Shown: positions 7,599-16,340 of the stretch, in pieces | How positions within the stretch are numbered: position 1 is the stretch's first letter | How the letters are laid out: each line of letters begins with the position of its first letter | NCBI GenBank assembly: GCA_963677825.2 | Contig: CAXXEF010000001.1 | Location: 2,232,001-2,296,000, forward strand | Reading direction: 5' to 3' | From: Sporobacter sp963677825 | Lineage (GTDB): Bacteria > Bacillota > Clostridia > Oscillospirales > Oscillospiraceae | Length of the DNA stretch: 64,000 nt | Notes under the pieces: generated by a model | What the model saw: only the letters and a program-made list of their open reading frames with translations | What the model was told of the DNA's origin: nothing | The model's database searches: none | Made by a program: the position numbers and the translations under genes

Positions 7599-9461
7599 TC
7601 AGTAGGGAAAGTTATTCTTTCTATAGTATTCGACAATTTCAAAGTCCTGCAGTAGCTGAGCATTCTCCCCGTCCAGCTCCGTCGTGAAGTTGCCGTCTGC
7701 AGTCATATAGAATCCGTTGCTGGTTACAACAGGTATGGCCTCCATCAACTGATCTGTGTACTGCATCCAGGCGCTTCCGGTCCAGTTGCACTGTTCAAAA
7801 AGAAGGTTCATGAGGAAATTGGAGCTTATCGTTGGCCCCTCGCCGGTAAAATCATTATCAAGCACTTTTTTAGCCGCATCATTGGCCCACATGAGGTAGC
7901 TGGTAGAATAATAGTTGTAAAATCCCGCCTCCGTGGAGGTGTCGATATTGATGCCTAACTCTGCATATACGCTGTTGGAATCCCCGAACCAGGGCTTGTG
8001 GTCTCCAAAGAGTAGCATTACGACCGGCTCCTCGCAGTCCCGAAACGCTTCCACCATAACGTCGATATTCTCAATGGTGTTGGCTAGGGAGCCGAAGTAG
8101 TTATTTATAATATACCAGGTTTCTGCGCTGTATCCAACGTCTTCGACACATTGTGGCCAATTTAGCACGTCGTTGCTATAGGGGCCGTGGCCCTGATAGT
8201 TGAGATTATACGTGAAGCTGCGCTCCTCCCGCTCGAACTCCTCCAATAAAAGCTGTGTGAGCTCTGGGAAGAACACGTCGTCGTAGGCGATGGCACCATC
8301 GGTTAACGCCCCATAGTAATTCTCCAGGAAGTAATAGGACTCAAGCCCCAGATAGCTGTTGATGTTCTGCCTGTTGTAAAACCAATCGTAGCTGGGGTGG
8401 CTGCCGCCTGTACTGAAACCTTGGTTGCGCAGATACCAGACATATGAATTGACGTTAGAGCGGAAGTTCTCCAATTTCACGTAACCGGTCAGGAAGCACC
8501 GCTCCGTGTCCGTTGTACCTCCGGCAAAAATGTTGGTAACCAGTGTGCCGGTAAAACTTTCCGACGCGAGAGCGTGATAAGGCGCGTACACATCCTCGGA
8601 CAGGCCTTCAATATCCCAGCCGGACATGTCCGTGAAGGACTCGAGCATCATCGTGACCACGTTCACCTGCTTGTCCTCCAAAATATCCGTATCGTCAAAG
8701 GGCGCCAGTAGAGACTCGGCGTACTCCTCGTCATAATTCTCCGGCACGGATGGGAAGGCCTCTGTGATGCTGTAGAGAAATGGATATATATATCCCTTGG
8801 ATATGAAAAGCTGGGTTGCTGACCAGCGATTGATATGTTCATAGTTCTGGGTTTTATTATTATAGACATTGCTGTTTGTGTAGAGCCAGCGCAGGGGGAA
8901 TATACATAGGAGCACAAGTGCCGCCGCGACGACGACACGGATTATACCGCGCCCCGGATTTCCCCTTGCAAACAGCGCCAACAGCACCGTAGCTGCTATG
9001 ACAAGGACGACGCAGAACCACAGCCTCTTATCTATACTGAGGTTATAGTGATCCACGACGCCCATAGCAGTGCTGACGTTTATGATGTCGGAGAACATCA
9101 GCGGATCGTCCCGAAACATTAGCATGAAGTAGTTGGCCACACTTAAACTGAGAACAAGCACCGAGCCCACTATATAGGCTATCCACGAGCGTCCAATGAT
9201 GCAGTACAGTAAAAGAATTAGAAGCAGCGCCGGAAGTAGGTTTAAGAGGGCTATTAGCGGTTGCGCAAAGAACCCCCACATGACACCCCAGTCATAATGT
9301 CCGAAGGACAGGAGCAAGGAAAGCAGGCCGGTTGCCAGGCTCGCGAGCGCCAGCATTCCCCAGTTCCAAAGATAAAACAGGAATCTGTGCTTGCCGCTTG
9401 AAGAGTCAAAATGGCGGCCGAACAGCCAGAAGCTCTTGATAAATAAGTGGATTTTGTGCAC
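7599..9461 (-). CDS. LTA synthase family protein (LtaS-type sulfatase fold)
   Basis: A membrane-anchored phosphoglycerol transferase of about 620 residues. The N-terminal third has five hydrophobic segments; the rest is an extracellular sulfatase-fold domain. Active-site motifs are visible: MMLESFTDMSG (metal-ligand Glu), GGTTDTERCFLTGY (candidate threonine nucleophile), SHPSYDWFYNRQN, NYQGHGPYSND and LLFGDHKPWFGD (Asp-His metal ligands). The family polymerises glycerol phosphate from phosphatidylglycerol onto a glycolipid at the outer membrane face. A TTG eight codons further upstream keeps the frame open, but the GTG at 9461 has AGAGG six bases before it and is preferred. It is monocistronic. 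It could instead modify another phosphoglycerol polymer. Confidence 0.88.
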   Translation of the reverse strand: MHKIHLFIKSFWLFGRHFDSSSGKHRFLFYLWNWGMLALASLATGLLSLLLSFGHYDWGVMWGFFAQPLIALLNLLPALLLILLLYCIIGRSWIAYIVGSVLVLSLSVANYFMLMFRDDPLMFSDIINVSTAMGVVDHYNLSIDKRLWFCVVLVIAATVLLALFARGNPGRGIIRVVVAAALVLLCIFPLRWLYTNSNVYNNKTQNYEHINRWSATQLFISKGYIYPFLYSITEAFPSVPENYDEEYAESLLAPFDDTDILEDKQVNVVTMMLESFTDMSGWDIEGLSEDVYAPYHALASESFTGTLVTNIFAGGTTDTERCFLTGYVKLENFRSNVNSYVWYLRNQGFSTGGSHPSYDWFYNRQNINSYLGLESYYFLENYYGALTDGAIAYDDVFFPELTQLLLEEFEREERSFTYNLNYQGHGPYSNDVLNWPQCVEDVGYSAETWYIINNYFGSLANTIENIDVMVEAFRDCEEPVVMLLFGDHKPWFGDSNSVYAELGINIDTSTEAGFYNYYSTSYLMWANDAAKKVLDNDFTGEGPTISSNFLMNLLFEQCNWTGSAWMQYTDQLMEAIPVVTSNGFYMTADGNFTTELDGENAQLLQDFEIVEYYRKNNFPY

Positions 9462-9564
9462 GAAATACCTCTTTTCGAAAAACAAGCCAACAGTTTAACC
9501 GGTGGTTGCGGCCAGACGTTTCCTTTAAATCTTAGTGCAGTATAAATCACATGGGCCGCATATC

Positions 9565-9592
9565 ATTATATCACTAAAATTGGAAAATCCAA
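9565..9592 (-). promoter_or_regulatory. Possible promoter of the LTA synthase gene
   Basis: On the minus strand TTGGAT and TATAAT are separated by 16 bases, about 100 bases before the GTG start. Confidence 0.45.
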
Positions 9593-9903
9593 TTATCCAA
9601 AATGGTGATTAAGACAATTCAGCCTGGTCGCCTTTATAGAATATAAAATCATTTATAGGTGTTCGTATTTGACTGCTTTTGAGGAGTTGGGTGAGTTGAA
9701 CTGCTGTAGACCAGATCACCTGCGGTCACTCAATGTCATTTTGCAAATCTATCTAGTAGCAGATTGAAATAAACTGGGATCATTGCTACGTTGGAATAAT
9801 TGTTATATTATCATATAGGACTATGATAAGGCTCAATATCAATCTTTGTAGTCAGGTATATCTTGTAGCTAGATATAATCTGTAATTGATGGTGAAGAAA
9901 TTT
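9593..9903. other. Intergenic region without recognised features
   Basis: About 310 AT-rich bases between divergent genes. They must contain the promoter for the HAD gene (several TATAAT-like boxes near 9810-9880), but no single one stands out, and I see no coding or RNA feature. Confidence 0.5.
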
Positions 9904-10680
9904 ATGATTAGGGCAATATTTTTTGACATAGATGGAACGCTCATAAGTTATAAGACGCATGAAATGTCAAGCGCTTTAATACGAGCATTAAACATTTTAA
10001 GACAGAAAGGCATTAAACTGTTTATATCGACGGGAAGGCCAAAAATGATGGTAAAGTTTATGGATTCAAACTTTACATTTGATGGATACATAACCTTAAA
10101 CGGACAATACTGTTTTAATAACGCTGATGTTATATATAGAAAAACAATTCCTAAAAGCGACATAGTAAAGCTTGTTGACCTGATTAAGAGAAAAGAATTT
10201 CCCTGCACTTTCATTGAAGAAAATGAAATGTATATAAATTTTATAAACGAAAGTGTGAAGCATCATTGTGCAATGACAAATCAGCCCTTACCACAAATTA
10301 AGAATATTGATAGAGCTTTGAATAACGACATCTATCAATTTCTCGCATATTTGGATACTGAGCATGAAGGTGTATTATTAAGCGAACTGGAATTCATCGA
10401 AACTTTCAGAGCCGTTTCAATGTGTATAGATACAATACCAAAAGGGGGCGGTAAAAGTAAGGGAATGGATGCACTACTTAAATATTACCAGATAGACAGA
10501 AGCGAAACGATGGCTTTTGGCGATGGTATGAATGATATTGAAATGCTTGAATTTGCTGCTATTGGGGTTGCTATGGGAAATGCAAATAATAACGTCAAAG
10601 AACACGCCGATTATGTGACCGGTTCGGTTGAAGACGAGGGTATCATTAAAGCTTTAATTCATTATGGGATATTAAGCTAA
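9904..10680 (+). CDS. Cof-type HAD-IIB family phosphatase
   Basis: A cytoplasmic phosphatase of 258 residues. HAD motif I is FFDIDGTL near the N-terminus (nucleophile and acid Asp), motif II is STGRP (about residue 37), motif III is the Lys in GGGKSKGMDAL (about 190), and motif IV is FGDGMNDIEML (about 208). The cap is inserted between motifs II and III, as in type IIB members that act on sugar phosphates or flavin precursors. I choose the ATG at 9904, which has GGTGAAG upstream; TTG/ATG codons 15-18 bases earlier are alternatives. It ends in a strong terminator and is AT-rich compared with the core region. Confidence 0.87.
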   Translation: MIRAIFFDIDGTLISYKTHEMSSALIRALNILRQKGIKLFISTGRPKMMVKFMDSNFTFDGYITLNGQYCFNNADVIYRKTIPKSDIVKLVDLIKRKEFPCTFIEENEMYINFINESVKHHCAMTNQPLPQIKNIDRALNNDIYQFLAYLDTEHEGVLLSELEFIETFRAVSMCIDTIPKGGGKSKGMDALLKYYQIDRSETMAFGDGMNDIEMLEFAAIGVAMGNANNNVKEHADYVTGSVEDEGIIKALIHYGILS

Positions 10681-10750
10681 TTATTGCTAGGCACGGCTGC
10701 CTGCAAACATTAATGGATTTACAAACATGCTATATAGACTATCGATAAAT

Positions 10751-10785
10751 AAAGGCCCCTATATCGTAAGATATAGGGGCCTTTT
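10751..10785 (+). terminator. Intrinsic terminator of the HAD gene
   Basis: AAAGGCCCCTATATC-gtaa-GATATAGGGGCCTTTT: a perfect 15-base-pair stem with a GTAA loop and T tail. Confidence 0.9.
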
Positions 10786-10882
10786 GGCGGAGCGAATGAG
10801 CCTAAATAAAACTATTTCTGCTATATTCGCGGATTTGCGCGGACAATAGAATTGCAAATCAATAATTAATGTATAAAAACTC

Positions 10883-10913
10883 TTGCACGTGACGTTACGT
10901 AATGTTTTATAAT
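10883..10913 (+). promoter_or_regulatory. MerR-type promoter with 19-base spacer and central dyad
   Basis: TTGCAC (10883-10888) and TATAAT (10908-10913) are separated by 19 bases, two more than sigma-A prefers. The spacer contains a near-palindrome around ACGTTACGT. Long spacers with a central operator are the hallmark of promoters untwisted by MerR-family proteins, and the gene that follows encodes one, so autoregulation of the whole operon is likely. Confidence 0.75.
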
Positions 10914-10939
10914 GAGGGATACAGGAAGGAGTTGTAACT

Positions 10940-11668
10940 ATGTCCAGAAACTATAAGACGGGTGAGGTCGCTAATTTAGCTGGGATTACGATCAGAACAC
11001 TACGCTATTATGATTCAATAGATTTACTAAAACCAAGTAAAGTGTTGGCGAATGGTCACCGTGTGTATGACAGCAATGATGTCAAAAATTTGCAAGTTAT
11101 ACTTGGAATGAAAATCTTAGGATTTTCATTAAAGGATATCCAGAAATATATGAAAAGTCCGGATGTTAGTTTGGTTGAAATATTAAAGTGTCAACAGCAG
11201 TCTGTAGCAGAAAAGATGGAATCATTAAAGGAAATAGAAAAAAGAATCGCATACATTCTTCAGTGCTATAGTGACAAAGAAGAGGTAGAAGAGAAAGATG
11301 TATTTGCCATCTATTCAATGTTGCAGATGTTAGATCGTCATGATGTTTTACTGCAATACTTTTCACCGGAAGAAATTCAAAAGAAGATCAATAACAACAA
11401 TCAAGACGAACATAAAGCGCTTTACGAAGCGCTAAAGATCTTAGGGACTAACGGGCGTATAAGCAATACAAATAAAGCGTTTGTTATCGATACGTTTACG
11501 CAGTTTATTGAGCACTATTTTGCTGTAATCAACGAGGAAACAATTATTAAGACATGTAAAATACTGATCGAGATGCTCGACAACGACCCGGCTGTCAGTT
11601 CCGGCGCATTAAACGAGAAAAATATGACTGCGTGGCTTTGCGAAAACTTAAAGCGGAAAGAGGATTAG
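10940..11668 (+). CDS. MerR family transcriptional regulator
   Basis: A 242-residue regulator. Residues 5-75 are a MerR DNA-binding domain (KTGEVANLAGITIRTLRYYD, then the wing NGHRVYDSNDV). A dimerisation helix of about 35 residues follows, then a C-terminal effector domain of about 120 residues, larger than in metal-sensing members and without clustered cysteines, so a drug-like or organic ligand is more likely than a metal. AGGAAGGAG lies before the ATG. It is the first gene of an operon with an SDR enzyme (1 base away) and a MATE exporter, which fits a stress or drug-efflux module. Confidence 0.92.
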   Translation: MSRNYKTGEVANLAGITIRTLRYYDSIDLLKPSKVLANGHRVYDSNDVKNLQVILGMKILGFSLKDIQKYMKSPDVSLVEILKCQQQSVAEKMESLKEIEKRIAYILQCYSDKEEVEEKDVFAIYSMLQMLDRHDVLLQYFSPEEIQKKINNNNQDEHKALYEALKILGTNGRISNTNKAFVIDTFTQFIEHYFAVINEETIIKTCKILIEMLDNDPAVSSGALNEKNMTAWLCENLKRKED

Positions 11669-11669
11669 T

Positions 11670-12473
11670 GTGAAAAAAAGAATTGTGATAACCGGCGGAA
11701 ACAGTGGCGTCGGAAAAGCGCTTGCAAATGAAATGTGTTCAAAAGGACATGAAGTCATTGTTGTTTCCAAAGAAAGCATAAAAACACAAACTGTCATCAA
11801 TACACTGATTGACGAGTATGGTCAACAGGCAGTAAAGCTTATAACAGCGGATTTGAGCAGGCCGGATGACATAAAAAAAGCGGTGTCGCTGCTGGCTGAA
11901 ATGGATGGCCCCATTGACGTCCTCGTTAACAATGCAGGAATACTGAAACTCAAGAAAGAATTTTCAGTTGATAACATCGAGATGACTATGAGTGTCAATT
12001 ATCTAGCTGTATACAGGTTGACGATGGGATTAATAAATGCAGGAAAAGAGATAAAAAGGATTATCAATGTAACCTCAGAGCTTTTTACAAAAGGAGTATT
12101 GGACCTTGAGGATATGATTGATCCCAAAAAATTCAATGGTCAGCAGATTTACAGCAATACAAAATTAGCTAATCTTGCACTGAGCGCTGATTTATTTGAA
12201 ACATTTGGCGAGAACATTGAAGTTATTGCAATGCATCCTGGTGTTGTTGCAAGCAGTGCCTTTAGAGATTATCCTAAGCTATTCATGCGCTTTTTGTGCT
12301 TGTTTTTAGAAAAGCCTGCAAAAGCGGCGGAAAAGATAGGTGAAATCATCCTCGGTGAACAAGTTAAAAACGGTTATTATTACAGTCAAAACCAGGCGAA
12401 AAATGAAATAGCAGCGAATCTTTCTCAAGAAGATATTAAAAAGCTAAAAGCATTTTCTCGAAAGTACCTATGA
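11670..12473 (+). CDS. Short-chain dehydrogenase/reductase (SDR)
   Basis: A 267-residue NAD(P)-dependent oxidoreductase of the classical SDR type. The cofactor motif TGGNSGVGKA sits at residues 7-16, NNAG near 85, and the catalytic Tyr-x3-Lys is YSNTK near 163, preceded by a Ser/Thr in NVTSE. The start is GTG at 11670, one base after the merR stop codon, with AGAGGA upstream, so translation is probably coupled. Its position between a MerR regulator and a MATE exporter suggests reductive modification of a compound that is sensed and exported, but the substrate is not known. Confidence 0.9.
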   Translation: MKKRIVITGGNSGVGKALANEMCSKGHEVIVVSKESIKTQTVINTLIDEYGQQAVKLITADLSRPDDIKKAVSLLAEMDGPIDVLVNNAGILKLKKEFSVDNIEMTMSVNYLAVYRLTMGLINAGKEIKRIINVTSELFTKGVLDLEDMIDPKKFNGQQIYSNTKLANLALSADLFETFGENIEVIAMHPGVVASSAFRDYPKLFMRFLCLFLEKPAKAAEKIGEIILGEQVKNGYYYSQNQAKNEIAANLSQEDIKKLKAFSRKYL

Positions 12474-12488
12474 TAAGGCGGTGTTCTA

Positions 12489-13865
12489 ATGGACTTTGAA
12501 CTTGATGACAAAACAAAAAAGCTATTCGCGGAAGAAAAGATGGGTAAACTCATTTTTATGATGTCTTTTCCTGTTATCGTCGCGGTCATGATTTCTGCAA
12601 TATACAATGTTGTGGATACAATTTTTATTGGCAGAAGCGTTGGAGAGCTCGGTATTGCTGGTATCAGCGTAGCGTTTCCCTTGCAATTGATGATAAATTC
12701 GCTTGGCATCTTGATCGGATTAGGCGGCTCGTCTGTCATTTCCAGAGCGTTGGGTGCCAACGATGCGATCAAAGCGAAAAAAACCATCGGAATGTCTTAC
12801 TTCACTGGAATCGCACTCTACATTATTGTATTGCTAGGCACGATGCCAATCCTGAATAGTGTTATATATGGGCTTGGTGCAAATGCTGAAACGGCCATAT
12901 ATGCAAAAGAATACCTGCAATACATCGTTCCCGGCTCTGTGTTTATTCTACTTGCGGTGTCTGGCGGAAACCTGCTTATGGCGCAGGGGAAGCCGGAGCT
13001 TGCCATGGTTCAGCTGGTAGCAGGCGCTGCGCTGAACCTGATATTCGACCCGATTTTCATTCTGGTTCTTGATATGGGCGTGTCGGGCGCCGCAATTGCC
13101 ACAATTATTAGCCAGGGACTATCTTTATTGATTGTATTGTACTTTCAGTTTTCAAAGGTGACACGAATTACACCAAAGATCACGGACTTCATAAAAGTTA
13201 GATTTAGGGTGATTTGGGAAATCATTTCGTTAGGCATTCCGGCATTCCTGCAGGAGGTTGGCGCCTCGATTATGATAATCATAGTCAATAACATACTAAG
13301 AGGTCTCGGCGGTGCTGCAACCTCATCGCTCCTTGCTGTTTTTGGCATACTAAACAAGCTTCTGATCTTTCTGATTACGCCGCTGATAGGTATCGCGCAA
13401 GGATTCATGCCAATAGCCGGATATAACTTTGGCGCAAAGAATTTTAAGCGTATTAAAGAAGCCTTTAAAACAGCATCCATTAGTACGTTTCTCGTCACAA
13501 CCGTTATTGTTGCGGCTGTCATCGTTTTTCCTGAAACGATCTTATTGTTCTTTACAAAAGAAGCAGCGCTCGTTGCGGTAGGGATGACGCCTATGCGCAT
13601 CATGTATTGTGCGCTGCCGCTTGCAACATTCAGCGTTGTTAGTGCTATGTACTTCATGGGAATTGGCAAGGTTGTGCCTTCGATTATAATTTCCCTTTCG
13701 CGCCAGGTTTTGTTATTAATCCCTATTCTGCTGATTTTGACAAGAATATTTGGCTTAGCTGGCCTTTGGATTTCATTTCCGATAGCAGATGCGCTTTCCG
13801 TAGTTATATCAATATTATGGGTAAAAAAAGAGGCACAACATATCGGTTTTCAGACAAGTTTATAG
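12489..13865 (+). CDS. MATE family multidrug exporter
   Basis: A 458-residue inner-membrane protein with twelve hydrophobic segments arranged as two six-helix halves, typical of the MATE family (residues 20-60: MGKLIFMMSFPVIVAVMISA, then IYNVVDTIFIG). It is in the DinF/NorM-like clostridial group that uses a Na+ or H+ gradient to expel cationic compounds. It starts 15 bases after the SDR stop codon with AAGGCGG upstream, completing the merR-SDR-MATE operon. Substrates are not predictable from sequence. Confidence 0.93.
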   Translation: MDFELDDKTKKLFAEEKMGKLIFMMSFPVIVAVMISAIYNVVDTIFIGRSVGELGIAGISVAFPLQLMINSLGILIGLGGSSVISRALGANDAIKAKKTIGMSYFTGIALYIIVLLGTMPILNSVIYGLGANAETAIYAKEYLQYIVPGSVFILLAVSGGNLLMAQGKPELAMVQLVAGAALNLIFDPIFILVLDMGVSGAAIATIISQGLSLLIVLYFQFSKVTRITPKITDFIKVRFRVIWEIISLGIPAFLQEVGASIMIIIVNNILRGLGGAATSSLLAVFGILNKLLIFLITPLIGIAQGFMPIAGYNFGAKNFKRIKEAFKTASISTFLVTTVIVAAVIVFPETILLFFTKEAALVAVGMTPMRIMYCALPLATFSVVSAMYFMGIGKVVPSIIISLSRQVLLLIPILLILTRIFGLAGLWISFPIADALSVVISILWVKKEAQHIGFQTSL

Positions 13866-14023
13866 GTCAAACAAACGGTCTGCTAAGATGCAGCAGCTTG
13901 GGAGATTGATTAAGAAGCACAAACAGATTGAATGAATTATTGGATGAGACAAACTTGTTGCAGGCGTTTGGATAGCTCTGCCTTTTAAAAGCAAATAAAG
14001 ATGGCTTTGTATTTGTATGAAGA

Positions 14024-14057
14024 AAACAGGCGAACCAGTCTTGGTTCGCCTGTTTTT
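14024..14057. terminator. Bidirectional terminator between MATE operon and ssrA
   Basis: AAACAGGCGAACCA-gtct-TGGTTCGCCTGTTT is a 14-base-pair stem with T runs on both strands. It ends the MATE operon on the plus strand and lies directly after the 3' CCA of ssrA on the minus strand. Confidence 0.88.
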
Positions 14058-14416
14058 GGTGGAGCTGGGGGGAGTTGAACCCCCGTCCGAAAGCGCTTGA
14101 ACAGAAATTTCTCCGGGCGCAGACGGTTATGGCGGGACTAGCCCATTTCCCTTCCTACGGCGCAAGCCGTCACGCGATCATAGGTCGGTAGCTTCATGAT
14201 TCATGGCGCACGCAAAGCTTAGTGCACGCACGGTCTCCACTAAATGACGTCCGTGTCCGGATCGTGGACCTTCCGGACTGGACGGGCAGCCTTAAGCGGC
14301 TACCGGTAAAGCTTTGTTATTGTTCTTTAATTTATAAAGAGTGCCGTTATTAAGGAGGGCGGCCCCTCCGCCCGCTATTCCTGCCTCCACACCCCCGTCG
14401 AAACCGGTACAGCCCC
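14057..14416 (-). ncRNA. ssrA: tmRNA (transfer-messenger RNA)
   Basis: The minus strand starts GGGGCTGTACCGG, the conserved tmRNA 5' end with the GGTTTCGACGGGGG sequence, and ends with a T arm and acceptor strand (GGTTCAACTCCCCCCAGCTC then CCACCA read on the RNA strand). The 7-base acceptor stem GGGGCTG/CAGCTCC pairs fully with one G-U, and CCA is encoded at 14059-14057. The tag reading frame ends at the TAA at 14292-14294 and encodes a tail KNNNKALPVAA, so the degron ends VAA in place of the common LAA. Length about 360 bases. It rescues stalled ribosomes with SmpB, whose gene is 0.6 kb upstream on the same strand. Confidence 0.96.
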
Positions 14417-14442
14417 ATATAAAGGGGAGACGGTTTGAGACC

Positions 14443-14474
14443 GGCCGGACGCGTCGATTTCGGCGAGTCCGGCC
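14443..14474 (-). terminator. Hairpin between the cyclophilin gene and ssrA
   Basis: GGCCGGAC and GTCCGGCC form a GC-rich stem with a 16-base loop. There is no T tract, so it may slow, process or protect the transcript and not end it. Confidence 0.4.
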
Positions 14475-14521
14475 GATGGTGTTACAGAGTTTAGACGCAG
14501 AAGGTTGCTGTTTTGTTCCGG

Positions 14522-15040
14522 TCAGACCTTTTCCGGCGCCGGATAATTAACGCCCATCGTGTCGACCGTAACGGTCTTCATTGTCTGTGGCGTAGTCGGT
14601 TTGTCGCTGTGGTCGGTTTGCACGGCGGCGATTTCATCGACGACGTCCAGCCCTTCGGTTACCTTGCCGAACGCAGCGTACTGTCCGTCAAGATGCGGTG
14701 AATCCTCATGCATGACAAAAAACTGACTGCCGGCCGAGTTGGGATTGCCTGAACGCGCCATCGACAGCACGCCGCGCGTGTGCTTCAGGCTGTTGTCGAA
14801 GCCGTTGGCGGAGAACTCGCCCTTGATGGAGTAGCCGGGGTCGCCGTAGCCCATGCCGAGCGGGCAGCCGCCCTGAAGCATGAAGCCGGAGATGACGCGA
14901 TGGAAAATCAGCCCGTCATAGAAGCCGTTTTTAATGAGCGAGATAAAGTTATTCACAGTGTTGGGTGCGATATCGGGGTAGAGCTCGGCCTTGATGGTTT
15001 TGCCGGACTCCATGGTGATCGTGACGATCGGGTTAGCCAT
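14522..15040 (-). CDS. Cyclophilin-type peptidyl-prolyl cis-trans isomerase
   Basis: A 172-residue cytoplasmic cyclophilin. The active-site stretch is FHRVISGFMLQGG (about residues 46-58, catalytic Arg), followed by GVLSMARSGNPNSAGSQFF (about 90-108) and HLDGQYAAFGKV (about 115-126), all conserved in the family. It catalyses proline isomerisation in folding proteins. It starts two bases after the smpB stop codon, with AGGAAAGGAA upstream, so the two are cotranscribed. No signal peptide is present. Confidence 0.94.
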   Translation of the reverse strand: MANPIVTITMESGKTIKAELYPDIAPNTVNNFISLIKNGFYDGLIFHRVISGFMLQGGCPLGMGYGDPGYSIKGEFSANGFDNSLKHTRGVLSMARSGNPNSAGSQFFVMHEDSPHLDGQYAAFGKVTEGLDVVDEIAAVQTDHSDKPTTPQTMKTVTVDTMGVNYPAPEKV

Positions 15041-15042
15041 AA

Positions 15043-15513
15043 TTACATGTTCCTTTCCTTGATGGTGCGGTCCATTTCACGCGACGCGTCGCGCTTGGCG
15101 GACGCCTCGCGCTTGTCGTGCTGTTTTTTGCCCTTGCACAGCCCGAGCTCCAGTTTGACAAGTGAATTGCGCAAATAGACCGACAGGGGAATCAGCGTCA
15201 GGCCCTCCTGCTTGATGCGGCCATACAGCTGCATGATCTCACGTTTGTGCATCAAAAGCCGACGCGGACGAAGCGGGTCGCGGTTGAAGATGTTGCCCTT
15301 TTCGTACGGGCTGATGTGCATACCGCGCACAAACAGCTCGCCGTTTTTGACGCTGCAATACGCTTCTTTAAGGTTCAGCGTACCGGCGCGGATCGACTTG
15401 ACTTCCGTGCCGGACAGCTCGATACCGGCTTCAAACTTTTCGATCACAAAATATTCGTGATATGCTTTTTTATTCTTTGCGATCTGCTTGATGCCCCGAG
15501 CCTTTGGCGACAC
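15043..15513 (-). CDS. smpB: SsrA-binding protein SmpB
   Basis: A 156-residue protein with clear SmpB signatures: NKKAYHEYFVIEKFEAGIEL (residues 14-33), GTEVKSIRAG (35-44), the LIPLSVYLRN-containing barrel and a C-terminal Lys/Arg-rich tail (GKKQHDKREASAKRD) that enters the decoding site. It delivers tmRNA to stalled ribosomes. The start is GTG at 15513 with GGAAGGTGG seven bases upstream. Gene order smpB, cyclophilin, ssrA on one strand puts both partners of trans-translation together. Confidence 0.97.
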   Translation of the reverse strand: MSPKARGIKQIAKNKKAYHEYFVIEKFEAGIELSGTEVKSIRAGTLNLKEAYCSVKNGELFVRGMHISPYEKGNIFNRDPLRPRRLLMHKREIMQLYGRIKQEGLTLIPLSVYLRNSLVKLELGLCKGKKQHDKREASAKRDASREMDRTIKERNM

Positions 15514-15585
15514 TGTCAGCCCACCTTCCGTAAGACAAAAAAACCAGCCGAACCGACTTGCATGCCGGACTGCCTGACTAATACT

Positions 15586-15594
15586 TATTATAGC
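15586..15594 (-). promoter_or_regulatory. Extended -10 promoter element for smpB
   Basis: On the minus strand TGCTATAAT is a perfect extended -10 box about 70 bases before the smpB start. A TTGACA sits only seven bases before the box, too near to be its -35. Confidence 0.55.
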
Positions 15595-15611
15595 ATGATT
15601 GTCAATATATT

Positions 15612-15644
15612 AAAAGAAGCCGGGCGAAATCGCCGGCTTCTTTT
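15612..15644 (-). terminator. Terminator of the MecA-like gene
   Basis: Minus strand: AAAAGAAGCCGGCG-atttcg-CCCGGCTTCTTTT, a strong stem flanked by A and T runs, 27 bases after the mecA-like stop codon. It can also work on the plus strand. Confidence 0.85.
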
Positions 15645-15670
15645 GTTTAGAAGGATTGCTGCTGCGATCA

Positions 15671-16165
15671 CTACCCGATGAACGCCTCGCGTAAGGTGTC
15701 GAGCGCTGTCGGTCCGTCGATGATCGTGCCGTGCTCGTAGACGTGCAGCGCATAAAACGCATGGCGTGAGAGCGCTGTGCCGAACTCGCCGAGTACCGGT
15801 GTCGGGCGGCAGCCGTCCGGTGGATAGACGATTAATAAGTATGTATCATCAATGTGCGTGAGATACGATACAATGCCCGGCGGCGCGGCTGCTGCTGCCG
15901 CGATGATCTGCTCGATCGACTTATACGTGAAGTACGACGGTGCGCCCGAGTGCTGCAATGCGAATAAAAGCAGCGTGTCGCGCCCGAGAAACAGCTCAAA
16001 GCAGGCAGAGTCCCAGCTGGGATCGTAAGTCGGGCCGAGCGCGGCCTTGAGAATGCCGGACGCCTGGTCTGCCGTCAGCTCGCGCGGATCGCTGGGCAGC
16101 TGCTCCAGCTCCTCGCCCTCCATATAGATCATAAGCCGACTGTCGTTAATTTGCTGAACGACCAT
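15671..16165 (-). CDS. MecA/NegA-like adaptor protein
   Basis: A 164-residue protein with two recognisable ends of the MecA family. Residues 5-18 (QINDSRLMIYMEGE) match the short N-terminal domain that binds degradation targets. The C-terminal part (about 55-163) resembles the Clp-binding domain: a YFTYKSIEQII helix, strands ending TYLLIVY, then LGEFG and HVYEHGTIIDGPTALDTLRE at the end. The linker is shorter than in Bacillus MecA (about 218 residues). The start ATG at 16165 has GGGGAGG upstream. In Bacilli, MecA brings substrates to ClpC; here the only Clp ATPase in view is the ClpE-type at 23.3 kb. The match rests on pattern recognition, not alignment. Confidence 0.68.
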   Translation of the reverse strand: MVVQQINDSRLMIYMEGEELEQLPSDPRELTADQASGILKAALGPTYDPSWDSACFELFLGRDTLLLFALQHSGAPSYFTYKSIEQIIAAAAAAPPGIVSYLTHIDDTYLLIVYPPDGCRPTPVLGEFGTALSRHAFYALHVYEHGTIIDGPTALDTLREAFIG

Positions 16166-16274
16166 TCGGATACCTCCCCTTACACGGTGTCATACTGAAA
16201 TCATACAGTACGCCGGCACGGGATACCAGTTTAAAAACTTGGAAACGGCAGGCGCTTCAGCAGCGGCGGCTTCA

Positions 16275-16303
16275 TTGACTTGCCGGTCGGGCGGTGATAT
16301 AAT
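16275..16303 (+). promoter_or_regulatory. Promoter of the methyltransferase-ecf-truA operon
   Basis: TTGACT and TATAAT separated by exactly 17 bases, 38 bases before the start codon at 16341. Confidence 0.75.
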
Positions 16304-16340
16304 ACGTTGATTTATTATGTGTATTGGAGAGCGCTTTATC

